Of a stretch of 41,603 nt of DNA, positions 1 through 6,444 are shown piece after piece. Positions within the stretch are counted from its first letter, which is position 1, and the number at the start of each line of letters is the position of its first letter. The notes under the pieces were generated by a model, which saw nothing but the letters and a program-made list of their open reading frames with translations, searched no databases and was not told where the DNA came from. This stretch comes from Chthoniobacterales bacterium (lineage in GTDB: Bacteria > Verrucomicrobiota > Verrucomicrobiia > Chthoniobacterales > UBA10450), in contig JACDGM010000031.1 in the NCBI GenBank assembly GCA_013815325.1, positions 1 through 41,603 of the forward strand. The letters run 5' to 3'. The position numbers and the translations under genes were made by a program.

Positions 1-333
1 TCTAATTTGGTCGGCGAGTTTTGTCAGAACGTTTCAATTCTCGCTCCGCAGTTCAAGGATCGAGCATTTAGCGAAGAAAGAGAATGGCGGCTGATCTCGG
101 TCCCGAAGAGCCTGCGGGAACCAGCTTGCGGCGTACGATGTGGCAAACGGTTCCTAATCCCATATTACACATTTCGATTGGAGCAGGGAGGCGAATTGAT
201 TGTTAACGAAGTCATCATTGGTCCCTCTGTCGATATGGATTTGGCTCGAGATGCAGCTAGCAGCCTACTAAGTTCACAGGGGGAGGCACGTTGGGCAGTC
301 AGCAACTCACGAATACCCTATCGCCAGCCGTGA
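1..333 (+). CDS. DUF2971-like protein, C-terminal part (5' end outside window)
   Basis: The reading frame is open from the first base, so the gene begins upstream of the window and only about 110 C-terminal residues are seen. The visible part has the pattern I associate with the end of DUF2971 proteins: a run FSEEREWRLI, then LIPYYTFRL, a strand-like VNEVIIGPSVD and a terminal SRIPYR. DUF2971 proteins are soluble, of unknown function, and common in accessory and defence-like islands. The TTG at position 7 is probably not a start, since codons upstream in frame are also open. The next gene (DUF2283) starts 17 bases after its stop, so the two may be co-transcribed. The family call comes from motif memory and is moderately secure. 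Confidence 0.65.
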   Translation, partial: SNLVGEFCQNVSILAPQFKDRAFSEEREWRLISVPKSLREPACGVRCGKRFLIPYYTFRLEQGGELIVNEVIIGPSVDMDLARDAASSLLSSQGEARWAVSNSRIPYRQP

Positions 334-350
334 CCGTCATTCGGGTTTCG

Positions 351-563
351 ATGAAGATCAGCTACGATGATGAGTGCGATGCGATGAGCATCACTTTCAA
401 AGACACCACGGTGACAGGCCAGCGAGTTGCCCAGGGTGTGGCGCTTGAGTTCGATGCCGAAGGCCATCTCGCCGGCATCGAGATTCTGGATGCGGTGCAG
501 CGATTCGGGACGGGCGAGACGCTACAGCAGGTACTGCTCGAAAACGTTGGATTGCGGAGATAA
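351..563 (+). CDS. DUF2283 domain protein
   Basis: A 70-residue protein beginning MKISYDDECDAMSITF, the hallmark N-terminus of DUF2283 proteins, which are small beta-rich proteins of unknown function often found in toxin-antitoxin or mobile contexts. The middle (VALEFDAEGHLAGIEILDA) matches the family pattern of a D-x-x-G turn followed by IEILDA. The frame is open upstream to a possible start at 291, but that would overlap the preceding gene, and the family normally starts at MKI, so ATG 351 is preferred. No obvious catalytic residues. It sits between a DUF2971 end and a palindrome at 595-645, inside the accessory zone that lacks the genome-wide TCGTTAGGC word. Confidence 0.8.
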   Translation: MKISYDDECDAMSITFKDTTVTGQRVAQGVALEFDAEGHLAGIEILDAVQRFGTGETLQQVLLENVGLRR

Positions 564-594
564 GGGTTCCGGTGCCTCCGAGCGGGCCACCTTC

Positions 595-645
595 AATCTC
601 GCTGCTCCTACTCTGCCCTGTGGCCAAGTGGAGTAGAGCGAGATT
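595..645. repeat. Imperfect inverted repeat after the DUF2283 gene
   Basis: AATCTCGCT...CTACTC on the left pairs with GAGTAG-AGCGAGATT on the right, leaving a loop of about 17 bases. It starts 32 bases after the DUF2283 stop and could fold as a transcript-end hairpin, although no T-run follows. GAATCTCGCTTTCC appears again near 674, so the arm may be part of a small repeat family. The rest of 564-1182 shows no convincing gene; around 780-885 it has T- and A-rich runs unlike the neighbourhood. Confidence 0.5.
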
Positions 646-1182
646 CTGAAGCAGACCTCGACCTCTTTTGGGGCCGAATCTCGCTTTCCGTCAAACGGCA
701 GTTATACCGAACCATTGGCGCCGAAAAGGCTCACTTTCTGCAAATTGACGACGGCAGAGAGCGGTTTGGCGGAAACGAATTCGCGCGAATTCGCAGAATT
801 AGATTTTTTTTTGAAAGGCAAAAGAGAGCGCTAATGAAATCCGCCTAAGCCTTCCACGTGGGAAAAATGTGATTTTTTTAAAACGCCACAGCAACAGGCC
901 AGCCAGTAGTGAGCCCAAAAGGTTCGCGAACGCATTGCTCCAAAACGGCGAGAAGGCCACGCCAAGATCATCTCGGATCAAAACAGCTGTCAAGTCGACT
1001 CCCTTGCGCCCGCCTTTTCAATTGTTGCGGTGCCGCGGTCCGGCTGACGGCTAGCGTCGCATGTCTACCTGCACCCTCTTCTCACCCGCTGAAACTCTGT
1101 CGTCCGCTTGTGTCGCTTGGCGTATGCTTTCCGGACGAAGCGTCCGGTGACGGAACTTCTCGCTACCGTTTTCTTGGCCATA

Positions 1183-1362
1183 TCAGTTTCCTTTCAGATA
1201 GCGCCGAACAGCATCGGCCGAAACTCCCACCTTGTTCACGGCATTGCGCAATTCCTGTTCGGTGCACCCGAATTCGTGGCACCACCAGCGAACTTCGTAA
1301 GGCTCGTGGATATTCACCTTACTGGCATCTTGCGGTCGGCGTTTAGTTAGATCGTCAGACAT
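1183..1362 (-). CDS. DUF3606 domain protein
   Basis: A 59-residue protein starting MSDDLTKRRPQDASKVNI and continuing with EVRWWCHEFGCTEQELRNAV and VGVSADAVRRYLKGN. This is the full DUF3606 pattern: a KRxxDxSxVN N-terminus and a small helical fold with xWxxxFGxxxxEL. Function is unknown; the family is common in soil Proteobacteria, Bacteroidetes and Verrucomicrobia. A longer frame is open to 1440, but ATG 1362 is chosen because it gives the family's usual start and has a purine-rich AAGGAAA just upstream. It stands alone: the sequence on either side (564-1182 and 1363-1563) contains nothing else that I can support as a gene. Confidence 0.85.
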   Translation of the reverse strand: MSDDLTKRRPQDASKVNIHEPYEVRWWCHEFGCTEQELRNAVNKVGVSADAVRRYLKGN

Positions 1363-1563
1363 ACTTGGTTTCCTTGATTGGTGAGGCGCACATCGCTCCT
1401 CATTACCATTTATGGACAAAAGAAGTGCTGATGTGTTCACTTAATTTGTGCTGAGCCGGCGAGGTTCTTCGCTGATGATGGCTGATCACGCATATCGAAT
1501 GGACGGAGGCGACATGGAATCCGGTGACGGGTTGCACGAAGATCAGCGCTGGCTGCAAGAATT

Positions 1564-1680
1564 GCTACGCGAAGCGGCTGGGCTGCGCTTGCAGGCGATG
1601 GGAAATCATCGGTATCGGCGGAGTTTCGCGTCACCTTGCATGAGGATACGGTCGATCCTGCGGGAGCTGAGAAGGAATTT
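1564..1680 (+). pseudogene. Decayed fragment of a DUF5131 (phage Gp37/Gp68-like) gene, copy 1
   Basis: In shifting frames this stretch reads as CYA-KRL, then [12 protein letters not shown], then [13 protein letters not shown]. These match the N-terminal part of DUF5131 proteins (CYAE...RLQAxGNxRYRNGFxVTLH), which are radical-SAM-like phage-associated proteins. At least two frame changes are needed, including a lost base in the CTGGCGCTGCG stretch that copy 2 keeps. No more of the domain follows; the next gene starts at 1717. A related copy lies at 2620-2770, so the two form imperfect direct repeats around the TonB-domain gene. Confidence 0.55.
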
Positions 1681-1716
1681 GGAAACCATGAAACCAGAAA
1701 TGATTTCCCTAGTCAC

Positions 1717-2556
1717 ATGAATGGCATTTTCGCCCTTGTTCTCTGTGTCATAGCTCGGATCAGGCCTGCGCGGGGCGGCGTCGCCTTGGTTCTGTTTGCT
1801 CTCTCTATGCCTGCTGGGTTGCTCGCGGCTCCGAAGACGTCGCCGCACGCTGGAGGCACTTCGATGAAGGCTCTCGCCGGCACATGGGAGCTTGCGGTCC
1901 CTGAGAAATGGGCCCAGATGCAGAGCGCATTCGTTGTGCTCGACGGCAATGGGACGTTTCGCCTGGTCGCGATCGGAGAGGTCGCTGGGGCGCCCGTCCG
2001 AGTGGGCATCGCGGGATCCTGGCAGCTGCAGGATCAAACCGTCTCCCTAAAGGTAAGCCAGAGCAGCGATCTGCGAAAGCTTGTCGGCCAAAGCGCCAGC
2101 TTGCGCATCGTTTCACTCAGCTCGTCCACCATCGTCCTACAGGACGAGGATGGGATTTCGGAATCGTTGCACCGGAGCCGGTTGCCGGCCTCGTTACCGC
2201 CTGAGCTCAACGGTCCGATCATTCTCCTGACCGGCCCGAGCGAACTGACTTTGTCCGCGCCACGGCCTGCGTTTCCCAGCGAAGCCGCGCAGCGGGACCT
2301 TCGCGGGTACGGGATCTTTCGTTTACACACCGATCTGCGGAACGGCGTGGTGAGGCGGGTGGAGATCGAGCGAAGCTCGGGGAACCCGATTCTCGATAAG
2401 TCGGCGGTGACGGCGTTTACCAAATGGTATTTCAAGGCTCCCTTGTTGCGCCAACTACAGCGCCGACGAGACCCTTCCAACACTTCCGGTGAGATTATAG
2501 TGAGAGTTCCGTGGTCCTTCCTCCATTCGGGACCCAGTAAACGCATAGGAGGTTGA
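1717..2556 (+). CDS. Secreted protein with TonB-type C-terminal domain
   Basis: About 279 residues from ATG 1717. The N-terminus has a basic/hydrophobic stretch ending in SMPAGLLAAPK, a likely signal peptide. The middle (GTWELAVPEKW..., GNGTFRLVAIGEV, SWQLQDQTVSL) looks like a beta-rich lipocalin/DUF-type module with repeated G-x-W strands. The last 90 residues (FRLHTDLRNGVVRRVEIERSSGNPILDKSAVTAFTKWYFKAP, split here only by description) follow the TonB C-terminal fold: G.V..V.I..SSG...LD..A..A...W.F. In this family the domain touches outer-membrane receptors or acts in stand-alone periplasmic proteins; no TonB N-terminal anchor or proline-rich spacer is present, so energy transduction is unlikely. 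The frame is open upstream to 1636, but that part is DUF5131 debris. Confidence 0.65.
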   Translation: MNGIFALVLCVIARIRPARGGVALVLFALSMPAGLLAAPKTSPHAGGTSMKALAGTWELAVPEKWAQMQSAFVVLDGNGTFRLVAIGEVAGAPVRVGIAGSWQLQDQTVSLKVSQSSDLRKLVGQSASLRIVSLSSSTIVLQDEDGISESLHRSRLPASLPPELNGPIILLTGPSELTLSAPRPAFPSEAAQRDLRGYGIFRLHTDLRNGVVRRVEIERSSGNPILDKSAVTAFTKWYFKAPLLRQLQRRRDPSNTSGEIIVRVPWSFLHSGPSKRIGG

Positions 2557-2619
2557 AACGCTCGCAGGCAACGGGTGCGGGATTTCCCTTGGCGTGTAAT
2601 GGTGGTCTTCATTCGAATC

Positions 2620-2770
2620 GCTACGCCGAGCGGCTGGCGCTGCGTTTGCAGGCGGCGGGGAATCATCGTTATCGGCGGGTTTCGGGTCACTTTGTATGAG
2701 GATGTGGTCGGATCTCACCGGCCGGCAGCTTGGCGGACGGACCTATGACGAGATGTCACAGGCAGCTTGA
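2620..2770 (+). pseudogene. Decayed DUF5131 gene, copy 2 (N- and C-terminal ends fused by deletion)
   Basis: Reads RYAERLALRLQAAGNHRYR, then after a one-base shift GFRVTLYEDVVG, then in a third frame GRQLGGRTYDEM followed by a stop at 2768-2770. The first two pieces match the DUF5131 N-terminus and the last matches the usual DUF5131 C-terminal end (GRxLDGRTWDEMP). The 200 or so residues normally between them are gone. It is closely related in DNA to the fragment at 1564-1665. I see no intact copy in the window. Confidence 0.6.
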
Positions 2771-2987
2771 GCCGATCCGATGAAGATCCGCGAGGTGCAA
2801 CCCGCGAGGAAACACCGGAGGCACAGCTCACTATCGACCTTGGCTTGAGGGCCTTCCTCAACGGCTCGGGGGTTTACAAAACTTCGGGACGTACTCCTCG
2901 AAATATTCCTGCACCTGTTCGGACAGACCGCCGAGCCGCAGACCGCGCATTTCGTTGTTCCAACGAATGAAGCTGGCCGCTCGGTGC

Positions 2988-3315
2988 CTAGGGAAACTTT
3001 CCGACGATCCATAATCGCGAACTTGGGGCTCCGGAAACTCTCCCACGGCGGAAGTTGGCAACTTTATCCCTCGGGAGACTTTCCGGCGCCGAAAGTTGGC
3101 AACTTTATGCCTCCGGAAAGTTTCCCATGCCGGAAGTTGCCAGGTTTGTGCCTCGGGAAAGTTCCCGACGGCAGATGTCTACCGGGCAGAGCCACCGGAA
3201 AGTTTCCGAAGCCGGTTTATGGCCGCTCTTTGCCTCGGGATAGTTTCGGAAGCTGGTTTATAACCGCTCTTGGCCTCGGCATAGTCGATCTGCCAACGAA
3301 GTTGGCAGGAGTTGT
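2988..3315. repeat. 41-bp tandem repeat array, eight diverged units, two palindromes per unit
   Basis: Anchors of the form CTC(C/G)GG occur at 2988 (as CTAGGG), 3029, 3070, 3111, 3152, 3193 (shifted form CCACCGG), 3234 and 3275, exactly 41 bases apart, while unit sequences differ by up to about 40%. A typical unit carries the palindrome GGAAAGTTTCC and about 20 bases later AAGTTGGCAACTT. Palindrome centres are therefore spaced about 20-21 bp along the array, close to two helical turns. 41 is not a multiple of three, and both strands contain only shadow frames, so it is non-coding. The preceding 2771-2987 shows no clear gene; a minus-strand stretch near 2868-2985 reads like a protein remnant (LGGLSEQVQEYFEEYVP) that I cannot place. 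Confidence 0.85.
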
Positions 3316-3397
3316 AGCGTGCGCTGTCCTCAGCGCAACCGACGTAGCGCCTGGCTGACACGCAGCGTGTTGTCCGCTGAGGACAGCGGACGCTACA
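3313..3397. repeat. Palindromic element with TGTAGCG/CGCTACA ends
   Basis: TGTAGCGTGCGCTGTCCTCAGCG on the left (written here only to describe: 23 bases, key ends TGTAGCG and GTCCTCAGCG) pairs with CGCTGAGGAC...GGACGCTACA on the right. It follows the 41-bp array directly and ends 25 bases before the stop of the minus-strand beta-barrel gene at 3423, so it may double as its transcript end. Similar TGTAG...CTACA palindromes lie at 21147-21242 and, in frame inside dnaE2, at 25046-25105. Confidence 0.7.
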
Positions 3398-3422
3398 CCG
3401 CTTTCCGAGACGCGCAGCGAAG

Positions 3423-4352
3423 CTAGAAATTCCCTTGCAGCACGACGGAGCCGTAGGCGCCGCCGCTTTCGTTGTGATAGCGGACGTCGGTGCGGTGATA
3501 ATCGAAGTTGCGATAGGGCACGTAGCCGCCCTCGATGCGAAGCGTGAGTGAGGAGGTTAATTTCCAATCGACACCGGCGCCGGTGCGCAATTCCTCGTAG
3601 CTCAACCAGGCGTTGTTCAAGCCGGTGTCGCTGTGGCTGTCGCCAAAACGGTCATCCACGCGAAAGGTGTTCGCCTTGATGTCAGCGCCGGCGAAAGCGG
3701 TGACGTTGCGGTTGAGCTGGTACTCGAGGCGGGGCGTCGGGAGCACGGCATCGAGGACCCATTTCGGAGCAAACTTCCAGCGGATCCCGCCCCCAGGGAG
3801 AACCGGATATTTCTGCTGCACGTTGACCCCGAGGCCGAAAACGAATTGCAGCGCCGGACTGTAGATGTAGGTGCCGCCGAGAACGAAGGGGACGTTGAAT
3901 TGGTCTGTGTCGAAGTGGTCGAAAGTGGTGCCGTAAAAGCCCGGCTGCGCTTCCAGCCTAACGAGAATAGAATCGGAGAACTGCGTGTCGAAGCCGACAA
4001 TGGCGTTGACCGCCTGGAGGGTGTTAGGCAGCTGTTGGCCGCTGTTGGAAAACCCGAAGGAATAACGCTCCAACTGCGCGCCGGCGCGGAGGATGCCGTA
4101 CTTGAGGCGCGGGGTGTAAACAAAACGGAGATTCGAGTAAAGCTCATCGAAGCCGTTCACCTCGCGCTGGCCGCGCGCGACGTCGGAGTCGCCGACGTAG
4201 GACTGTTCGATTGTGAATTCGCCTGAGAATCGATAGGGCGGCGACGTCACCGCCTCGGTTTCGCCGGCGGCTTCCTGATCGCTCCCGGCGAGCGCCACAA
4301 CGGCGAGCGCGACGAGAGCGACGGCGGCCGAAAATATCGAGCGCAGCGTCAT
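3423..4352 (-). CDS. DUF6268-like outer-membrane beta-barrel protein (copy A)
   Basis: A 309-residue secreted protein. The N-terminus MTLRSIFSAAVALVALAVV is a signal peptide with likely cleavage after VALA. The rest alternates short aromatic beta strands (FTIEQSYVG, LRFVYTPRLKYGILRAG, RYSFGFS, ILVRLEAQPGFYG, RLEYQLN) and ends in phenylalanine (VVLQGNF), the classical end of an outer-membrane barrel recognised by BAM. The pattern, with NTLQAVNAIVGFDTQFSD and LPGGGIRWKF, fits DUF6268-type barrels. It is a paralogue of the protein at 8708-9625, sharing length, order of motifs and the Y-R-x-x-x-x-F-H-R ending. Its start overlaps the stop of the upstream secreted-protein gene by 4 bases (ATGA), so the two are translationally coupled. 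Function unknown; perhaps a small pore or structural barrel. Confidence 0.75.
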   Translation of the reverse strand: MTLRSIFSAAVALVALAVVALAGSDQEAAGETEAVTSPPYRFSGEFTIEQSYVGDSDVARGQREVNGFDELYSNLRFVYTPRLKYGILRAGAQLERYSFGFSNSGQQLPNTLQAVNAIVGFDTQFSDSILVRLEAQPGFYGTTFDHFDTDQFNVPFVLGGTYIYSPALQFVFGLGVNVQQKYPVLPGGGIRWKFAPKWVLDAVLPTPRLEYQLNRNVTAFAGADIKANTFRVDDRFGDSHSDTGLNNAWLSYEELRTGAGVDWKLTSSLTLRIEGGYVPYRNFDYHRTDVRYHNESGGAYGSVVLQGNF

Positions 4353-5335
4353 CGCCCGGCCTCGCTCTTAAAGATGGCGACGGCCTTGGAAATATCTTTT
4401 TTCATGGCGCCTTCCGAAGCAATCCGCTCGACGCCGTGGAGCTCGCCTAACGACGTCGCGGAAATGAAATCACCGCGCCAGACGAGAGTGGATGGACGAC
4501 CGCCAATCTCGACCGGCCACATCTGATAGAGAGTGAGCGCGACGTAGTAACCGCCGCTCGCGTAGTAGAGCCCGTCGGCCGCCTGATAGCCGCCCGATGT
4601 TCCCCGGGTGTAGGAAGCGCCGAGGGTGAGCACGCCTTCGTCCTCAACCGAGAGCAGCTCCCAATAAAGATCTGGCTTGAGAGAGCCTTTGCCGCCGATC
4701 AATCCGGTCGCGACCAGGAAAGCGCTGAACTGTTTATTGACCGGGCTTTGTTGCCTAACGAGTCCTGAAATTTCTTTTCCCGGCTGCACCGCGGCGCTGG
4801 TGTGGTCGTAGGGGGCCTCGGCGCGCGCGCCGCCCGCGGCGAAATCCTGCGCACGCTGCGCCAGCACTTCGGTCCAGACACTGAAGACTGGCTTGCCGCC
4901 GGAAAATTTCTGCGCCTCCGCACGGCTCAGCTGCAGTTCCGGCGACATTTTTTCGGTCGCGGCGACCAGGGCTTTCACGGCTGAATTGCTGGGCGGGTTT
5001 GTGAGTTTGGAAAAATTCGCAGCCGACGGAGAGCTGGGCAAATCGGAGTGCAGATAAACCTTCAACTCGCGATGGGCTGTCGGGTCGAACCGTTTCATGG
5101 TTTGCACGACTTGCGTGGGAGCTCTCGGAATGACGAAGCAGCTTTGCACTGAAAGATAACGCGGTGTGCTCATCGCCGCCCCGGCCGCGGTTTTGACCTG
5201 GCCGTTGGCTAACTGGCTGAGATCGATCTTTCCGAAAACGGAGAAGCTCGCCATCTCGCTCACCGGATCGGCGAGCGCGGCGGCGGGGATGAGGGTGAGA
5301 AGAAGGATAAACCGAAGGAGCGTGGAAACTTTCAT
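4349..5335 (-). CDS. Secreted protein of unknown function (copy A), coupled to barrel protein A
   Basis: About 328 residues starting MKVSTLLRFILLLTLIPAAA, a clear signal peptide with likely cleavage after ALA. An upstream open stretch to 5455 is ignored because it would bury the signal peptide and enter the divergent promoter region. Conserved landmarks shared with the paralogue at 7638-8702: LSVQSCFVIPRAP, DPTAHRE, an LxRAEAQKFS block, WTEVLAQRAQDFAAGG, APYDHTSAAVQPG, LVRQQSP, YWELLSVEDEGVLTLGA, LTLYQMWPV and VWRGDFIS. The W-P-V and W-x-x-x-F-x-S blocks near the end suggest a beta-rich domain. I do not recognise the family. Pairing with an outer-membrane barrel, twice in this window, points to a periplasmic or surface partner of that barrel. 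It is divergent from the ABC exporter gene at 5491. Confidence 0.75.
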   Translation of the reverse strand: MKVSTLLRFILLLTLIPAAALADPVSEMASFSVFGKIDLSQLANGQVKTAAGAAMSTPRYLSVQSCFVIPRAPTQVVQTMKRFDPTAHRELKVYLHSDLPSSPSAANFSKLTNPPSNSAVKALVAATEKMSPELQLSRAEAQKFSGGKPVFSVWTEVLAQRAQDFAAGGARAEAPYDHTSAAVQPGKEISGLVRQQSPVNKQFSAFLVATGLIGGKGSLKPDLYWELLSVEDEGVLTLGASYTRGTSGGYQAADGLYYASGGYYVALTLYQMWPVEIGGRPSTLVWRGDFISATSLGELHGVERIASEGAMKKDISKAVAIFKSEAGR

Positions 5336-5388
5336 GGGTGAATATGGTGTCAACGCAGGAAGCCATTTCGACCACCTGCACCTGCACA

Positions 5389-5436
5389 TTAACTTGCACT
5401 TACTCTCTTTTCCGGGGGAGTCAGGGTGTAAGTTAA
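5389..5436. promoter_or_regulatory. Possible operator: 11-bp inverted repeat between divergent genes
   Basis: TTAACTTGCAC at 5389-5399 and GTGTAAGTTAA at 5426-5436 are inverted copies matching at 10 of 11 positions, with centres about 37 bp apart. They lie in the 155-bp gap between the minus-strand secreted-protein gene (start 5335) and the plus-strand ABC exporter gene (start 5491). Direct CCTGCAC/CTGCACA repeats overlap the left arm. The gap is less GC-rich than the genes, as expected for divergent promoters. That a regulator binds here is inference. Confidence 0.4.
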
Positions 5437-5490
5437 AGCGAAAGTGTATGAGCAAGGAAGAAGTGCAAACCCAGTTTGTTTACGCCCGGC

Positions 5491-6444
5491 ATGAGTGAGC
5501 CCATTGTCTCGAGCAACCGCCTAACGAAAGTATTCGGCGAAGTGGCCGCGGTGCGCGATCTCTCGTTCGGCATCGGCCGGGGCGAGATTTTCGGATTTCT
5601 TGGCGCAAACGGCGCCGGCAAAACGACGACGATGCGAATGCTCTGCGGATTACTGCGGCCGACGTCCGGCAAGGCTACGATCGTGGGCGGCGATATTTGG
5701 CGGGATCGCTACGCCGTGCGGGCGAGATTCGGTTATATGGCGCAGAAATTCAGCCTATATCCGGACCTGACCGTGCTGGAGAACATGCGATTTTTCGCGG
5801 GGGCCTATGGGGTTCCGCCAAATAAAATGGAAGCGCGTATCAACCAGCTTCTGGTGCAGATGGACTTGGCGGAAAAACATCATACGCCCGCAGGCGAGCT
5901 CTCGGGCGGAATGCGCCAGCTACTCGCCCTCGGCTGCGCGCTGGTGCACGAGCCGCCGCTGCTTTTTCTCGACGAACCGACCTCGGGCCTCGACCCGGTG
6001 CATCGCCAGCAGATGTGGGATCTGCTCTACGATCTGGGCGACAGCGGCATCACCATTTTTGTCACGACCCACTACATGGATGAAGCGGAACGCTGCACGG
6101 ACGTCGGCTTCATCGACAAAGGCCGGCTCCTGGCCAAGGCTTCGCCGCGTGCCTTGATGGAAACATTCAAGGCAAAGTTGCTCGAGCTCGACGTCAAACC
6201 GCTCATGCCCGCACTCGTTAGGCTGCGCGAGCTGCCGGGCGTGCTCGGCGTCTCGCTGCGTAGCGGCAGCCTCCGCATCTATGCTCCCGAGGCGGAAAAG
6301 TTTTTGGCAGAATGGCAGGAGCACTGGCCATTCGATGAGCTGCAACTGACCGGCCATCGTTGGGCGGAGCCGGACATGGAAGACGTTTTTACCGCCTACT
6401 CGCAAGGTTACGACTCGATGTTGAACAAGGCCGCGCTCGCATGA
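5491..6444 (+). CDS. ABC-2 type exporter, ATP-binding subunit
   Basis: A 317-residue nucleotide-binding subunit. Walker A GANGAGKTT is at about residues 38-46, the Q-loop in YMAQKFSLYPDLTVLEN near 82-98, the signature LSGGMRQ at 137-143, Walker B LLFLDEP at 157-163 with the D-loop SGLD, and the switch histidine in VTTHYMDEAE. This is the CcmA/YbhF class that powers ABC-2 permeases for drug, polysaccharide or lipid export. About 100 extra C-terminal residues follow the core, as in YbhF-like proteins. ATG 5491 is used rather than TTG 5476 because it begins directly before the conserved strand VSSNRLTKVFG. Its stop overlaps the start of the permease (ATGA). One exact TCGTTAGGC-type word lies at 5519 and another at 6216. 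Substrate cannot be told. Confidence 0.9.
   Translation: MSEPIVSSNRLTKVFGEVAAVRDLSFGIGRGEIFGFLGANGAGKTTTMRMLCGLLRPTSGKATIVGGDIWRDRYAVRARFGYMAQKFSLYPDLTVLENMRFFAGAYGVPPNKMEARINQLLVQMDLAEKHHTPAGELSGGMRQLLALGCALVHEPPLLFLDEPTSGLDPVHRQQMWDLLYDLGDSGITIFVTTHYMDEAERCTDVGFIDKGRLLAKASPRALMETFKAKLLELDVKPLMPALVRLRELPGVLGVSLRSGSLRIYAPEAEKFLAEWQEHWPFDELQLTGHRWAEPDMEDVFTAYSQGYDSMLNKAALA

Noticed and set aside
564..1182. Small open frames in the first intergenic stretch
   Set aside because: None has a recognisable family, a ribosome site or coding-like composition.
2034..2690. Minus-strand open frame of 218 residues
   Set aside because: Antisense to the TonB-domain gene, which has signal peptide and domain support.
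2988..3315. Tandem array as a CRISPR locus
   Set aside because: Units are contiguous and diverged, with no identical repeats or unique spacers, and no cas gene is near.
2984..3358. Plus-strand open frame of 124 residues over the tandem array
   Set aside because: The 41-bp period is not divisible by three and the translation has no repeat at protein level in one frame; it is a by-product of the array.
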